Below, piece by piece: positions 26,024-36,900 of a stretch of DNA of 64,000 nucleotides (positions are counted from its first letter, which is position 1; every line of letters starts with the position of its first letter). The DNA lies in NCBI GenBank assembly GCA_964427855.1, contig CAYRVH010000007.1, positions 16,726 to 80,725 of the forward strand. Reading direction: 5' to 3'. The position numbers and the translations under genes are program-made. The notes beneath the pieces were generated by a model. The model was not told the DNA's origin. It saw only the letters and a program-made list of their open reading frames with translations, and made no database searches. The DNA comes from JAUPKT01 sp964427855 (lineage in GTDB: Bacteria; Desulfobacterota; Desulfomonilia; Desulfomonilales; Desulfomonilaceae).

Positions 26024-26980
26024 ATGAAAGCAATCACCTTTGATGGAACGCTGAGGCTAGAAGACAGGCCAAGACCGGTACCACCACACAATGAGGCGCT
26101 GATTAGAATTCGTATGGCCGGGATTTGCAAGACCGACGCCGAAATCCTTCGTGGTTACATGAATTTCTCGGGCATCCTCGGCCACGAATTTGTGGGGGTG
26201 GTAGAGGAGGCGCCTGACAACTCTATGATTGGAACACGGGTCGTAGGCGAAATAAACTGCGGCTGCGGGGTGTGTCCTTTTTGCAAGAAAGGTCTGGCAC
26301 GGCACTGCCCCAACAGGACTGTCCTGGGGATACAAGAGAGAGACGGCGTCTTTGCGGAATTTACCACACTCCCATTGGAGAATCTTTTTGTCGTGCCAGA
26401 GGCCGTGACCGATGAAGCGGCGGTATTTGTAGAACCAATAGCCGCAGCCTTGGAGGTGCTTGAACAGATTCACATAGCGCCGGCGGATACCGTGGCCGTC
26501 ATAGGCGATGGCAAGCTCGGGTTGCTCGTATCCATGGCGCTGAGGCTGTCAGGGGCAGATGTAGTCCTCGTCGGTAAGCATCCCGAGAAGATGGCTATTT
26601 TCCAGAGACTTGGGGGTTCAGCGATGACTGTTGCGGACTTTCGGTCCTCCTCAAGGGCCTTTGGGACGATCGTGGAAGCCTCGGGCAACACTTCCGGATG
26701 GGAGCTTGCGGTGCATCGTGTAGCCCCACGAGGCGTGATTGTGCTCAAGAGCACGTATCATGGAGCCCTCACAACGGATCTCTCCGCGTTGGTGGTCAAC
26801 GAGATTACTGTGGTGGGGTCTCGCTGCGGCCAATTTGCCCCTGCTCTGAGGCTTCTCGAGAGAGGATTGCTGGACCCATTGCCGCTCATTTCGGAGATAT
26901 ATGATTCCCGACACGCCCTGGCTGCCTTCCAAAAGGCCGTCAGCCCTGGGGTCCTGAAAATTTTGATCCGATGGGATTGA
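26024..26980 (+). CDS. Zinc-containing medium-chain alcohol dehydrogenase family protein
   Basis: 318 residues from ATG 26024 (AAGGA upstream); an open extension to 25841 overlaps nothing protein-like and is dropped. MDR fold: catalytic-zinc site GICKTDAEILRGYMNF and GHEFVGVVEE, structural-zinc loop CGCGVCPFCKKGLARHCPNR (four Cys), FVEPIAAALEVLE, and Rossmann VAVIGDGKLGLLVSMALRLSGA with VLVGKHPEK replacing the usual Asp, which hints at NADP preference. Slightly short for the family (340-350). Resembles the sorbitol/threonine dehydrogenase-like branch; substrate not predictable. Confidence 0.88.
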   Translation: MKAITFDGTLRLEDRPRPVPPHNEALIRIRMAGICKTDAEILRGYMNFSGILGHEFVGVVEEAPDNSMIGTRVVGEINCGCGVCPFCKKGLARHCPNRTVLGIQERDGVFAEFTTLPLENLFVVPEAVTDEAAVFVEPIAAALEVLEQIHIAPADTVAVIGDGKLGLLVSMALRLSGADVVLVGKHPEKMAIFQRLGGSAMTVADFRSSSRAFGTIVEASGNTSGWELAVHRVAPRGVIVLKSTYHGALTTDLSALVVNEITVVGSRCGQFAPALRLLERGLLDPLPLISEIYDSRHALAAFQKAVSPGVLKILIRWD

Positions 26981-27151
26981 TAAAGGCCGCCTGTAACGCA
27001 GCAAATGAGCGCTTGAGGCAGAAAGCCGTCATTGAATCTGGCGCCGCGCTTGGCAGCGGGTGTATACGGACATTCGCCCCGTGGCCCGAAGATTTCTTTT
27101 CAGATTGATTTTTTCGATTCAAGGAGATAAAATTGGGTGCATGGAGGTTGG

Positions 27152-27406
27152 ATGAGACCATTTGTCATCATAACGCTTATACTGATGATAGCGACGACCC
27201 CAGGCCTGGCAGGTGCGGAGGGGCTCCCTCAATTACCGCCGCAGGAGGAGCCTCGATCAGCCCACGCCACGCCGCCTGAGCAACAAAAGATGGTTGAAGC
27301 GTATGTCCCTCCTCCTCCTATACGCCATTCCTGGCCCGGCGGCTATAGAGTTCTTTTGCATGAACTTATGAACACCCTGATGGATCACATGACCGGCCAT
27401 TATTAG
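27152..27406 (+). CDS. Small secreted proline-rich protein
   Basis: 84 residues from ATG 27152 (GGAGG 4 nt upstream; GTG 27137 with AAGGAGAT 10 nt upstream is an alternative). Signal peptide RPFVIITLILMIATTPGLAGA, then a proline/glutamine-rich linker (LPQLPPQEEPRSAHATPPEQQ), VPPPPIRHSWPGGYR and a His/Met-rich end (HELMNTLMDHMTGHY) that might bind metal. No family recognised. It is the only gene between the dehydrogenase and the hypothetical gene at 27555. Confidence 0.55.
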   Translation: MRPFVIITLILMIATTPGLAGAEGLPQLPPQEEPRSAHATPPEQQKMVEAYVPPPPIRHSWPGGYRVLLHELMNTLMDHMTGHY

Positions 27407-27554
27407 GATGCTCGGTCTGCCTTATCCCAACATAGAAGCCTCCCCTCTTACAGCGTAATCATTATAGACATAGAAATCCTCGCTGCGCTTCTTTTCGCGC
27501 TCTAGGGCATCAATACTGTTAGGATGTTTTGAAATGCGAAAGGGGAAATCAGCG

Positions 27555-27923
27555 ATGACAGAGATAAACCAATACCAAGACGCAGTATGTGGCTGCCAGC
27601 CTATAGAGCGAGACACTGAATCGGCTTCGAGTTGCAGTGTATGCGCGCCGAAGCTGGCTCTTACTCCGGAAGAGGAGGCCATACTTGGGCGCATGCGGGC
27701 GATAAAACAACAAGCAAGGCCTATTGCGGAGAGACTCAAGGTGCTTGCACAAGAGGCGCAAGGGATTTCCGTCGAGAGCGGCGGCGGTAAGGGCGGCGGC
27801 GAATGGGCTGCGTTGCATGACGAGTTAAATCGTTTGCGTCGGGACTGGAAGGAATGGGAGAATCGATTGGACGAGGCAATAGAGAGAAAGCTCATACTCC
27901 TTGGCCATCGACAGCCTCACTGA
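27555..27923 (+). CDS. Hypothetical protein, charged helical, with N-terminal Cys pairs
   Basis: 122 residues from ATG 27555 with AGGGGA upstream. Near the start lie two Cys pairs (VCGCQ and SCSVCAPK), then two long charged helices, EEEAILGRMRAIKQQARPIAERLKVLAQ and LHDELNRLRRDWKEWENRLDEAIERK, joined by a glycine-rich loop (ESGGGKGGGEW). Probably a zinc- or cluster-bearing hairpin of helices. Not recognised as a named family. It converges with fdhE, which may be chance. Confidence 0.6.
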   Translation: MTEINQYQDAVCGCQPIERDTESASSCSVCAPKLALTPEEEAILGRMRAIKQQARPIAERLKVLAQEAQGISVESGGGKGGGEWAALHDELNRLRRDWKEWENRLDEAIERKLILLGHRQPH

Positions 27924-28071
27924 TGCGTATTACCATAGTGCCTGATTTCACAGTGGAGGGCGCTGATCCTCGTCTCATAGCGATCCAGATACCTTTTCGA
28001 CGATAAAAGTGCGGCAGCCATCCCCCTCCTGCTTTGAGGTTCTCTTGCACATGGATTTTCGAGCGACGCAC

Positions 28072-28977
28072 CTAATCCTCTGCGGAGACGTTATTCCATA
28101 GGTACGAGGCACCAGGAGCATAGTCGTTTTCCTGCGCAATCACGTCAAGGTGAATCATGGCCATTGTCGCAATCTCTCGAGCCAATGGAGCCGTGAGATT
28201 CCTCTCGTCAATACCCAGCACGTATCTTTTACAGGCGTTACACACTTCAATACGTTCATGAGGTCTTTCTTCGAGGTACATCAACTCCAGCAGTTCCTGA
28301 TCTTCGGTTTCACAGAAGGGACATTGGACGCGCATGTACCGCCATTCGTGGCCGCAGAAAACGCAGCGCAGCCAGCGGGCGCCTTCTTTGCCGGCTAGAA
28401 AGCTGAGTTCCGGCCAGGAACCGCACACGGGGCAGTACCCCTTGGTCCACTGAGCGTCTTCCGGCAGCGTCGGCAGCGACTCGGCGCGTTTCTGCGCAAA
28501 GGGCTTGAGAATTTCGGCCACTACCATTTCCAATAGTTCTGGTTCTACCTGCAGCCTGCGCGCTTGGTCTTTCAGATTGGCCTCATTTCCTCTGGCCAAG
28601 GACTCCAAAAAATCTTCTTGGAGATCGTCTCCTGAATGCAACGCAGCGCGTACTTTCTCAATCTGCTCACCAATAATGGGAAAACCAGTTTCCAGTGCCG
28701 AGATGATAAAATCTGCGGCTTCTTGAAAGAGTTCCCTGTCGATCCGGAAGTCCGACTTATGGAGCAGAGGAGCGCCTTGCGCAAAAGCCATTGGGTCGAA
28801 TACGATGTCTGAGACGTCAGCCGGTGGGATGCTTTCCCTCAGTTGGGCTTGGGCGATTACCAAGTGCTTGCAGCCCTCGATGATGGAACTTAGGTGGGGG
28901 AGTTCATTCTTGATTGATTCTAATTGCTCTTGCAGAGATTGTGCAGTCGGGCTCAAAGGATCGGCTTCATGATTCAT
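28072..28977 (-). CDS. fdhE: Formate dehydrogenase accessory protein FdhE
   Basis: 301 residues from ATG 28977 (GGGAG 7 nt upstream), close to the 309 of E. coli FdhE; an open extension to 29067 is less likely. Four CxxC rubredoxin-like motifs lie in the C-terminal half: CPVCGSWP, CVFCGHEW, CPFCETED and CNACKRYV, ended by HLDVIAQENDY. FdhE binds iron and is needed for maturation of Tat-exported formate dehydrogenases, keeping the catalytic subunit inactive until export. It presumably serves one or both FdhA proteins in this window, which carry Tat signals. It is not next to either of them. Confidence 0.93.
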   Translation of the reverse strand: MNHEADPLSPTAQSLQEQLESIKNELPHLSSIIEGCKHLVIAQAQLRESIPPADVSDIVFDPMAFAQGAPLLHKSDFRIDRELFQEAADFIISALETGFPIIGEQIEKVRAALHSGDDLQEDFLESLARGNEANLKDQARRLQVEPELLEMVVAEILKPFAQKRAESLPTLPEDAQWTKGYCPVCGSWPELSFLAGKEGARWLRCVFCGHEWRYMRVQCPFCETEDQELLELMYLEERPHERIEVCNACKRYVLGIDERNLTAPLAREIATMAMIHLDVIAQENDYAPGASYLWNNVSAED

Positions 28978-29225
28978 AGGAGGGCTCCCGTCGTGGTAGT
29001 GTAATGCAATATTTATATCAGGTTTGGGAACGAATAGCGACTGCGTGGATTTTTTCTGGGATTGCATGGTGCGAATCGCTGTGACATATTTTTCATGTGT
29101 GGTGATGAGACGACGGAGCTTTGAAGCGAGCGCCGTGGTCGGGTTTTTTGGAGGCGCGTGTGGTTGATGTCCGACAAATCATGCCGCTTATCAGCGTCTT
29201 AGTCACGGTCGGGAGCTGATGCGAG

Positions 29226-30677
29226 ATGAACAGCTTCTTGGCGTTTCTTTGGATTTTAAGTTGTGCGTTGATCCTGTGCCAGTGGTTCGTCGTGTTGAGC
29301 ATAAGGCGCTACTTATTGGCCGCTCCGACGGAACTCGGGCGTTTGAACGCGTATGGTCTTTTGACGTTGTTAGGCATGATCAACGTCGGGGGCGTGCTCT
29401 TGTCAATGGACAGCAGATGGTTTCCCATGGAGCCATTCTCCAAGAAAATGGCTGCCGTCTGTTTTTTTTCATATTTGGGTTTCGCGCTGGCGCTGGCGCT
29501 GTATTTTGGCGTTATGAGGCTGCTTGAAGCATTGGGGGGCCTGCTTCACGGAGTATATCGACGTTCCGTGTCCGTGAAGCACGTCGGCTGGTTCGCTGAT
29601 GATGAGCGTGGATGTCTCGTTCGCGCTGCGCCGCCTCAGAATTCGCCACACGCCGCGAGCGACGAGGAAAATGGCCTGGAGAGATGCCTCAAAGAGCCGT
29701 GCGAGCAGACACAGGGGTGTAAGGACTTGGAACCCGCGCCCACCTGCGCTGGAGAGAAAACTCACGGCCTCATTGGTCGCAGGACCGTCTTGAAAATGGC
29801 TGCCGCCGGGGGATTGCTTGCGGGGACGGCTATGCTGGGAGAAGGGATTGTGGAGGCGTATCAAGAACCAATCACAGAGAAATGGGATTTCGAGCACCCG
29901 ATGTTGGGCGGTTTGACACGCCCACTGACCATAATACATGCGACGGACATTCATCTTGGGATGTTTCTCGATGTGGACGACCTCGCTGCGTTGGTTGACC
30001 AACTGAATCGCATCGAAGGAGACGCTCTTGTGCTCACCGGGGATATTTACCATTCGCCTCTTACGCCTGTGGAAAAATCGGTTCCGATATTAAAACGACT
30101 GAAGGCCAGGCGAATCGGCACTTTTGCCGTGCTTGGGAATCATGAGTTTTATGCGGGTGTGGCGCGGTCGCTCGCGGCCTTGGAAGAAGCCCAGATCATA
30201 GTCCTAAGAAACGAGTGGTACACGTATGGGGATGGCCTTGCACGCCTCCACATCGGCGGCATTGACGATCCTGTCAAGAATTGGCTCACAGGCGCAAGTT
30301 TTCCTAAGTTTGCATATCTTTTGAAGATAATGCCTCGAGAACCGGGGGTAAGGGTACTTCTCTCACATCGGCCGACGATTCTCCCTGAGGCCGCCAAGGC
30401 GCAGATCGACCTCGTCCTCTCGGGACACACCCACGGCGGGCAGATTATCTTCCCGGGTTTTTCGCAGCGGAGGGGCGTGAGCGTCGCCCGGCTCATTTCA
30501 CCCTTTACTCATGGATGGTACCGCATGGGGAGCACCAAGATGTATCTCAACAGAGGGGTGGGCCTCACCTTTGTACCGTGGCGCATCAATTGTCCGCCGG
30601 AGATTGCGGTATTCAGGCTCGGGAATGGAAACGCCCGCGTGCAGCGCATCGAGCAATGTATCGCTTCAGAGGGTTAA
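29226..30677 (+). CDS. Membrane-anchored metallophosphoesterase (YkuE/YaeI-like)
   Basis: 483 residues. Three or four N-terminal transmembrane helices (residues 1-25, 40-62, 72-105) precede a polar linker with six Cys, then an internal twin-Arg-like stretch GRRTVLKMAAAGGLLAGTAML near residue 180. The phosphoesterase domain follows: ATDIHLG, LVLTGDIYHS, AVLGNHEFYAG, LLSHRPTI and LSGHTHGGQI, the complete dinuclear metal set. Relatives act on lipid-linked phosphodiesters such as UDP-diacylglucosamine. The Tat-like motif after membrane helices is unusual and may just be a further anchor. It converges with the O-methyltransferase gene 3 nt away. Confidence 0.85.
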   Translation: MNSFLAFLWILSCALILCQWFVVLSIRRYLLAAPTELGRLNAYGLLTLLGMINVGGVLLSMDSRWFPMEPFSKKMAAVCFFSYLGFALALALYFGVMRLLEALGGLLHGVYRRSVSVKHVGWFADDERGCLVRAAPPQNSPHAASDEENGLERCLKEPCEQTQGCKDLEPAPTCAGEKTHGLIGRRTVLKMAAAGGLLAGTAMLGEGIVEAYQEPITEKWDFEHPMLGGLTRPLTIIHATDIHLGMFLDVDDLAALVDQLNRIEGDALVLTGDIYHSPLTPVEKSVPILKRLKARRIGTFAVLGNHEFYAGVARSLAALEEAQIIVLRNEWYTYGDGLARLHIGGIDDPVKNWLTGASFPKFAYLLKIMPREPGVRVLLSHRPTILPEAAKAQIDLVLSGHTHGGQIIFPGFSQRRGVSVARLISPFTHGWYRMGSTKMYLNRGVGLTFVPWRINCPPEIAVFRLGNGNARVQRIEQCIASEG

Positions 30678-30680
30678 GTA

Positions 30681-31688
30681 TCACCTGGGTTTTTGTCCTT
30701 CTATCACTTGATCCATGTTGGTTCCGTCTAGGACCAGGCGAATGTTGACAAAACCAGCCGAGGCAAGATCCTCTTTTACTTCGTCGAGCGTATAGGTATC
30801 GCCAGCCCTGGTGGCAACGAGCATGTTGACTGCGAAGACAGCGCCGCTGGGCGGATATGTCCGTGTAGAGTCCATAAAGTAATCCCTCACCAGAATCGAA
30901 CCGCCAGGTTCGAGCGCTCTGAACGCCTTCTGGTAGAGCTGGACATTCTCTTCTCTGCTGTTTGAGTGGATTATTGCAGACAGCAGCACAAGATCATACC
31001 CCGACGGCAGCTCATCCCTAGTGTAATCGCCAGGTGTGACTGTCACCCGATGAGCCAATCCCTCTCTTTCTATTCGCAGCCGGGCGATGTTTGTCACCTT
31101 CGGGAGGTCGAAGATTGTCGCGGTGAGATTCGGGGCGCGTGTCAAGAAGGCAATGACATAGGTCCCTGAGGCGCCTCCAACGTCCAGAAGCCTTGTGAAA
31201 CTCGTCAGGTCCAGGGATTCGGCAATTCCTGTTGCCATTTTTTGTCCAATGACATGCATGGCTCCAATGAAAGATTCAATTTCGTGGTCAGGTCTGTCAT
31301 CTATACCAACCCGGAATACATTCTCTCCCCGGCGTACAACCTCTGTCAAATTACTCCAACTTTTCCAAAGGGCAGCCCCGTGGAGCACCATTGGAAGCAC
31401 CGACTCTTCGCTCGTCGTCGTGAGGAGTCTCGCCGTTTCCTCGGTCATGGAATATCGGCCTTTTTCGTCTTTGCACAGCAGTCCGTTGGCGGCGAGGGCG
31501 TCAAGTAAAATTCGGATGCCTCTGGGCTTGAAATGCGTGTGCGCGCACACTTCGTCCAAGCTCAGGGGTTGCGGCGCCAGGAGATCGAAAAGCCGCAGTT
31601 CCGCTGCAGACAGGAGAATTCTGTTCAGCATGAATGATCTGGAGAGCGCCAGCAGGCTCTCTCTGTTCCATTGATTCTCAGTTGCCAT
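30681..31688 (-). CDS. SAM-dependent O-methyltransferase with N-terminal winged-helix dimerisation domain
   Basis: 335 residues, normal for the plant-type/acetylserotonin OMT family. The N-terminal dimerisation domain reads FMLNRILLSAAELRLFDLLAPQPLSLDEVCAHT and GLLCKDEKGRYSMTEETARLL. The SAM site is LLDVGGASGTYVIAFLTRAPNLTATIFDLP, later GDYTRDELPSGYDLVLLSAIIHSNS and LEPGGSILVRDYFMD. The catalytic His of plant enzymes lies near the HSNSREEN stretch. Such proteins methylate small hydroxyl or thiol compounds in secondary metabolism or respiratory cofactors. GGAGGAGG directly precedes ATG 31688. Stand-alone gene. Confidence 0.85.
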   Translation of the reverse strand: MATENQWNRESLLALSRSFMLNRILLSAAELRLFDLLAPQPLSLDEVCAHTHFKPRGIRILLDALAANGLLCKDEKGRYSMTEETARLLTTTSEESVLPMVLHGAALWKSWSNLTEVVRRGENVFRVGIDDRPDHEIESFIGAMHVIGQKMATGIAESLDLTSFTRLLDVGGASGTYVIAFLTRAPNLTATIFDLPKVTNIARLRIEREGLAHRVTVTPGDYTRDELPSGYDLVLLSAIIHSNSREENVQLYQKAFRALEPGGSILVRDYFMDSTRTYPPSGAVFAVNMLVATRAGDTYTLDEVKEDLASAGFVNIRLVLDGTNMDQVIEGQKPR

Positions 31689-31901
31689 TTTCTTACCTCC
31701 TCCAATAACCCTGGTGGATAGTTGACAGCAATGGGTTTCAGACTTAGGCTCTCTCCGATGCGGAGAAAATCCAGCTGGCTATCATGCCTGGCAGGGGGCT
31801 CGGGCGCAGCTTCAAGGGTCTCTTATGACATGTCCCTATAATAGGTTTTCTGTGACAGTTGGCTACTACATCGTGCACAATCACGTGAGGCACGGACGCT
31901 C

Positions 31902-33557
31902 ATGGTCGCATTAAAGGCTTCCCCCTCGTGGGCGTTGGTTCAAGCGGTTGCCGCCATCAACATTCTGGGTAATTTGGCGGCGGTCGGTCTTACGTTCATT
32001 TATTTTGGAATCTTTGAACCTCAGATTTCGGGGGATGCGGGGACTGCGGAAGTATGGGATCGTCTTGCGGTGGCGGGCGCTGTGACCGCATGTGTATTCC
32101 TCTTGATCGCCCCTCTCAATGTGCGGGCTGTATGGGCACTTGCCCGTGAGGTTCGCGAAAAAGTCGGCGTAATGAGGAAAAGCGAGCTGGACGATCAAGA
32201 GGAGATTCTCAATCAGCTCATAGGACGAGTACTCAATCTTCCTGCGATGCTAGGCCTCACGACGCTCGCGGGATGGACGCTGGGCGCAGCCATATTTTTC
32301 GTTCTTCCCATACTTTGGCCCGACTTCTATCCCTGGACGGTGGAATCTTCTCGAAAAATAGCGGTGTGGATGCTCCTTGTTGTGGCGCCCGCAACCATGT
32401 GCTGGATTTATTTCGCGCAGGAGCGTTGGCTTCGCATCAACGTCCGTCGGATGTTCCCGTTGCGGTCTTTGGCGAAGGCGCCGTCTTGTTATCGCATCAA
32501 AGTCTTGCCGAAGATGCTGGTGGTGATACTTCCCGTCACTATTGTGCCTTTACTGTTGTTGAGTCACGTGACGATCCATCAGGTAGGCGAAATCCAGGCG
32601 GGACGACAGTCTGTGGAGACCTTTCTCGCAAATGTGCCAACTATCATCCAGTTTCTTGCAGCGCTTTTTGCGTTTGTGGCGGCGAGCTTGTCGTTTTTCT
32701 TAGCTAAGAGTATCTCCGAACCATTGAGGGACTTGGAATCGGCCATGGAAAAGGTGGCAGCGGGGGACATGTATGCGATGGCCCCGGTGCTATCGAACGA
32801 CGAGATCGGCAAGGCGGAGGAAGGGTTCAATCGCATGGTAGAGGAGCGACGGGAGCTGGATTCCATCAAGGATACGTTCGGTCGATATCTAAGCAAGGAC
32901 GTGGTTGAAGAGATACTTCGGTCCCGCGGCAAGTTGGAATTAGAAGGCAATTTGCGTGACATGACCATACTTGTCGCCGACATAAGGGGGTTCACTCGGA
33001 TGACGGAATCCCTGCCTCCTCAGAAGGTGCTGGCCGTAGTCAACAGATACCTGGAGGCCATGACGGAGATCATCATGCAGTATTCAGGGACCATCGATGA
33101 GTTCACCGGGGACGGGATACTGGTGTTTTTTGGGGCCCCGAAGTACGTCCATGACCACTGCATGAGGGGCGTTGCGTGCGCCTTGGATATGCAAAAGGCC
33201 ATGGCGGCCCTGAACGCCAGCAATATTCGAGACGGCCTTCCCGCTATTCAGGCCGGCATCGGCGTCAACAGCGGCATCTTAATCGTTGGGAATATTGGCT
33301 CTGAGAAACGGAAGAAGTACGGGGCCGTTGGCAGTCCGATCAATGTCGCGTTTCGCATCCAGACGGAAGCGCAAGGGGGTGAGATCGTGGTATCGCCGGA
33401 GGTCGTCAGCCGGTTGCAAGGCCAAATAATAGTGAAACATAAGAAATTGGCGCAACTCAAGGGACTCGATAGGCCTATGGAGCTGTTTTGCCTTGAATCA
33501 TTGGGACAGCCGTGCGCGATACTTGCAGAGAGTGCGCAGCCGGGATCCCCTCACTAA
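31902..33557 (+). CDS. Class III adenylate/guanylate cyclase with membrane and HAMP domains
   Basis: 551 residues. Several transmembrane helices fill residues 10-265 (for example LFVAASLSFFLAKSIS as the last). HAMP at about 265-320 (SISEPLRDLESAMEKVAAGDMYAM...DEIGKAEEGFNRMVEERREL). The cyclase domain starts near 345: LVADIRGFTRMTESLPPQ with the metal-binding Asp, FTGDGILVFFGAP with the second Asp, AGIGVNSGILIVGNIGSEKRKKYGAVG and NVAFRIQTEA, where transition-state residues sit. It would make cAMP (Lys/Asp type recognition not checked) in response to a membrane signal. Stand-alone gene; no effector nearby. Confidence 0.88.
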   Translation: MVALKASPSWALVQAVAAINILGNLAAVGLTFIYFGIFEPQISGDAGTAEVWDRLAVAGAVTACVFLLIAPLNVRAVWALAREVREKVGVMRKSELDDQEEILNQLIGRVLNLPAMLGLTTLAGWTLGAAIFFVLPILWPDFYPWTVESSRKIAVWMLLVVAPATMCWIYFAQERWLRINVRRMFPLRSLAKAPSCYRIKVLPKMLVVILPVTIVPLLLLSHVTIHQVGEIQAGRQSVETFLANVPTIIQFLAALFAFVAASLSFFLAKSISEPLRDLESAMEKVAAGDMYAMAPVLSNDEIGKAEEGFNRMVEERRELDSIKDTFGRYLSKDVVEEILRSRGKLELEGNLRDMTILVADIRGFTRMTESLPPQKVLAVVNRYLEAMTEIIMQYSGTIDEFTGDGILVFFGAPKYVHDHCMRGVACALDMQKAMAALNASNIRDGLPAIQAGIGVNSGILIVGNIGSEKRKKYGAVGSPINVAFRIQTEAQGGEIVVSPEVVSRLQGQIIVKHKKLAQLKGLDRPMELFCLESLGQPCAILAESAQPGSPH

Positions 33558-33917
33558 GGGAATGACTCTGGCGCAGGCACACACCCCTTACTTCGTGATT
33601 ACATTCGAGGATCAGCTGATTTCAATGTGAAGGCTCTCATCAGGCGCGCTGAGCGTCGGGGTTGAAATTCTCATCTTTCCAAAAATCTAATAATGATGTA
33701 TAATTAAGACAAATATGACCGCTTTCAAGTAAGGAGCGGGCAGTCGAATTCCACGCGCGGTGAAGACTGGCTCACTGCCAAGGGAGCGTTCGGTTCGTCA
33801 AAAGCGAGTGTGCGTCTGCGCAGCCAGAGGAATGCCATGACGCTGTCCAGAGTGCGGCCTCGTCAGCAGCCAAGAGTGGAAACGGTTCGCTTCTCCAAAA
33901 CCCCTTAGAGAACCCTC
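33558..33917. other. Gene-free leader region of the histidine kinase
   Basis: Apart from the promoter-like pair at 33676-33704 I see no feature. Transcription from there would give a leader of about 200 nt before ATG 33918. Confidence 0.3.
33676..33704 (+). promoter_or_regulatory. Putative sigma-70 promoter of the PAS histidine kinase
   Basis: TTTCCA at 33676-33681, 17 nt, then a perfect TATAAT at 33699-33704. Assigned by inspection. Confidence 0.4.
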
Positions 33918-36900
33918 ATGACCAGCCACGCATCTCCTCAGTCATTCACGCGTGCCGCCGCAGCGCATGAGCTTTTCGCGGCTCAGACGAAACAGTTGTA
34001 CTNNNNNNNNNNGCCGCGTGCGGCGTGGTGGGCGTGGGCGTATTCTTGACGGCCATACTGTGGCCCCTCGTCCCCCCGCTCGTTGTCTTGCTGTGGCTTT
34101 TGGCCCATGTCTGTCTCGCTGTCGCATTGTGGCTAAGGAGCAGGGAATTTTTTTTGCGGATGCCGTTACCCACCGATGACGCGTGGCCGTGGGCGCGCGA
34201 TTTTGTCGTCATAAGCGGCCTCTGCGGCGTCTCCATCGGGGGCTCTGGTCTTCTTGTTCTGCTCACGCAGTCCGAGACCCATCAGTTGGTGTGGGGAATT
34301 GTCGTAGCGGGGACCGCTTCTGCGGCCATCTCGACCCATCGAGCTGTATGGTATGCGTATTTCGCCTTTATGCTGCCTGCTATGACTGCGGTATGCGGGG
34401 TGTTCATGAATCTTTCGGACTGGTCATACGGTCCACTTGGGTGGATTGCATGTCTGTATGGACTGCTTTTGGGGGTCGCTGGGTTCCTCATGCACCGTTC
34501 AAATAACGTTTCGTTGAAGCTCCGCCTGACGGATGAAGACCTCTTGAATCATTTGAGGCAGACCGAAGCCCGCTATCAGACGCTTTTTACCTCCAGTGTC
34601 GACGCCATTTTCGTCATGAGGGGCGATCGGTTCATTGAATGCAATCCTGCGACTCTTAAAATGTTCGGGTGTACTGAAGAGCAGATTATCGACCGCACTC
34701 CCTTTGATTTTTCTCCCCCCCGCCAGCCTTACGGCAGAGACTCACGTGAAAAAGCTTTGGAAATGATAGGAATGGCCCTTAAGGGGGAGAATCATTTCTT
34801 CGAGTGGCAGCACTGTCGTCTGAACGGCGCTGTTTTTGACGCCGAAGTGAGCCTTACCCCTTTTAAGATGGGACAAACAAGCCTAATCCTGGCGACGGTG
34901 CGGGACGTCACCAGCCGTCAAAGCGCGCTTAGGGCATTGCGAGCGAGCGAGAAAATGCTGCAGGGGCTCCTATTGGCATCCCCAGTAGGCATCATGCATA
35001 CGAGGGGTGGAAGAATCCAATGGGCAAACAAAGCTTGGGAGGAAATGTTTGGATATAGAGACCCCCACGAATATCTCAACATGCAGACAAGGTTTTTATG
35101 CGTATCTGAAGACGAATATCAACAGCTCCATAATGCGCTGTACGTCTCCGCTCGCACAGGCCCCGCCGAGCGAGACGCAGATATGATTAGGAAAGACGGC
35201 GCCGTCTTTCGGGGGAGCGTCCGGATGAATTTTCTTGACGCCAACGATCCGACGCAGGGGACCATATCTGCAATCACAGACATAACGGGGAGAAAACGCA
35301 TCGAGGAATCGTTGCGCTACTCAGAGGAGAAGTACCGGGTTCTCGTGGAGAAGACCCTGGAAGGAGTGGTTGTCGCCCAGGATGGCAGGCTGCGTTTCGT
35401 GAATCAAACAGCCTGCCAGATCATTGGCTACGAGCCTGAGGAGCTGGTGGATCATCCTTTTACCGAGTTTATCTATCCAGAAGACGCCCAAATGGTGCTG
35501 GAGCGCCACCGTCGTCGTGTTGCCGGCGAAAAATTTGAGACTCGTTATCCATTCAGGATTGTGCGCAAAGACGGCGAGGTCAGGTGGGTGGAGATCGACT
35601 CCGGGATCATTTCGTGGGAGGGTCATCCCGCTGCGCTTTTTTTCATGAGCGATATCACAGAGCGGCGTCGGATGGAAGAGGAGCTGCGTCAGAGTCAGCA
35701 ATGGTATCAGTCATTTGTAGAGAACAGTTTTGATGGCATCTATGTTCAGAAGGGTCCGAAGATCGTTTTTGCCAATTCGCAACTCTATCGCATGCTGGGT
35801 TACGCGCCTGGGGAGTTGGTGGGGATGGACCACTGGCTTGTGTACCATCCTGAGTATCATGATTTGACGCGTCGCAGGGCTTTGGCCCGCATGAGGGGGG
35901 AGTCAGTGGAGCCTCAATACGAGGTGGTCCTGCAGCGAAAAGACGGAACCACGTTTTACGGTGAAATAAGCGCCAAGGCGATTGAGGTAGGAGGGGAACC
36001 GGGGGTGCAGGTCTGGGTGAGGGATGTCACCCAGAGGAGAAAGGCAGAGGAGGTTCAGCGGCGACTCGCCACGGCCATTGAGCAGGCGGCTGAGGCAGTG
36101 GTCATCACCGATCCGGAAGGAATCATCAACTACGTCAATCCCGCCTTCGAAAGGATCACGCAGTATTCTAAGGAGGAAGCCATCGGTCAGACGCCAAGGA
36201 TTTTGAAGAGCGGACAGCATGACGAAGCCTTTTATCGCACTCTCTGGGAGACCATCACCGATGGCAGAGCCTGGACAGGCAGCTTCGTAAACCGCAAGAA
36301 AGACGGCGCCTTATATCGTGAAGACGCGACCATTTCTCCGGTGAAGTCGCCGTCAGGATCCATTGTGAACTATGTCGCAGTAAAGCGGGACATCACGCGG
36401 GAAACAGAATTGCAGCAGCAACTTCTTCAGGCTCAGAAGATGGAAGCGGTGGGGACTCTCGCGGGAGGAGTAGCGCACGATTTCAACAATCTTTTGCAAG
36501 TGGTGTTTGGGTACACGCAAATGCTGATGTCCAAGAAGCCCAAGGACTCTGCAGAATGGCAGAGCCTGTCCAAGATCGCGTCCGCGGCCAAACGCGGGGC
36601 CGAGCTGGTCAAAGGCTTGCTGGCTTTCAGCAGAAGGACTCCCACGAGTCCTCGGCTGCTAAACTTGAATTTGGTGGTGCAGGAGACGAAAACGCTGCTG
36701 GAACGGACGATTCCTCGCATGATCAGGATCGATTTGAAGTTGGAGCAAGATGCTCCCATGATTTATGCCGACCCCTCGCAGGTTGAGCAGATATTGATGA
36801 ATCTTGCGTTGAACGCGCGGGATGCCATCGATGAGAGTGGCATATTGACCATCGAATCAGGGGCGGCTGAACTCGATGAGGAATTTTGTCGCGAACATTT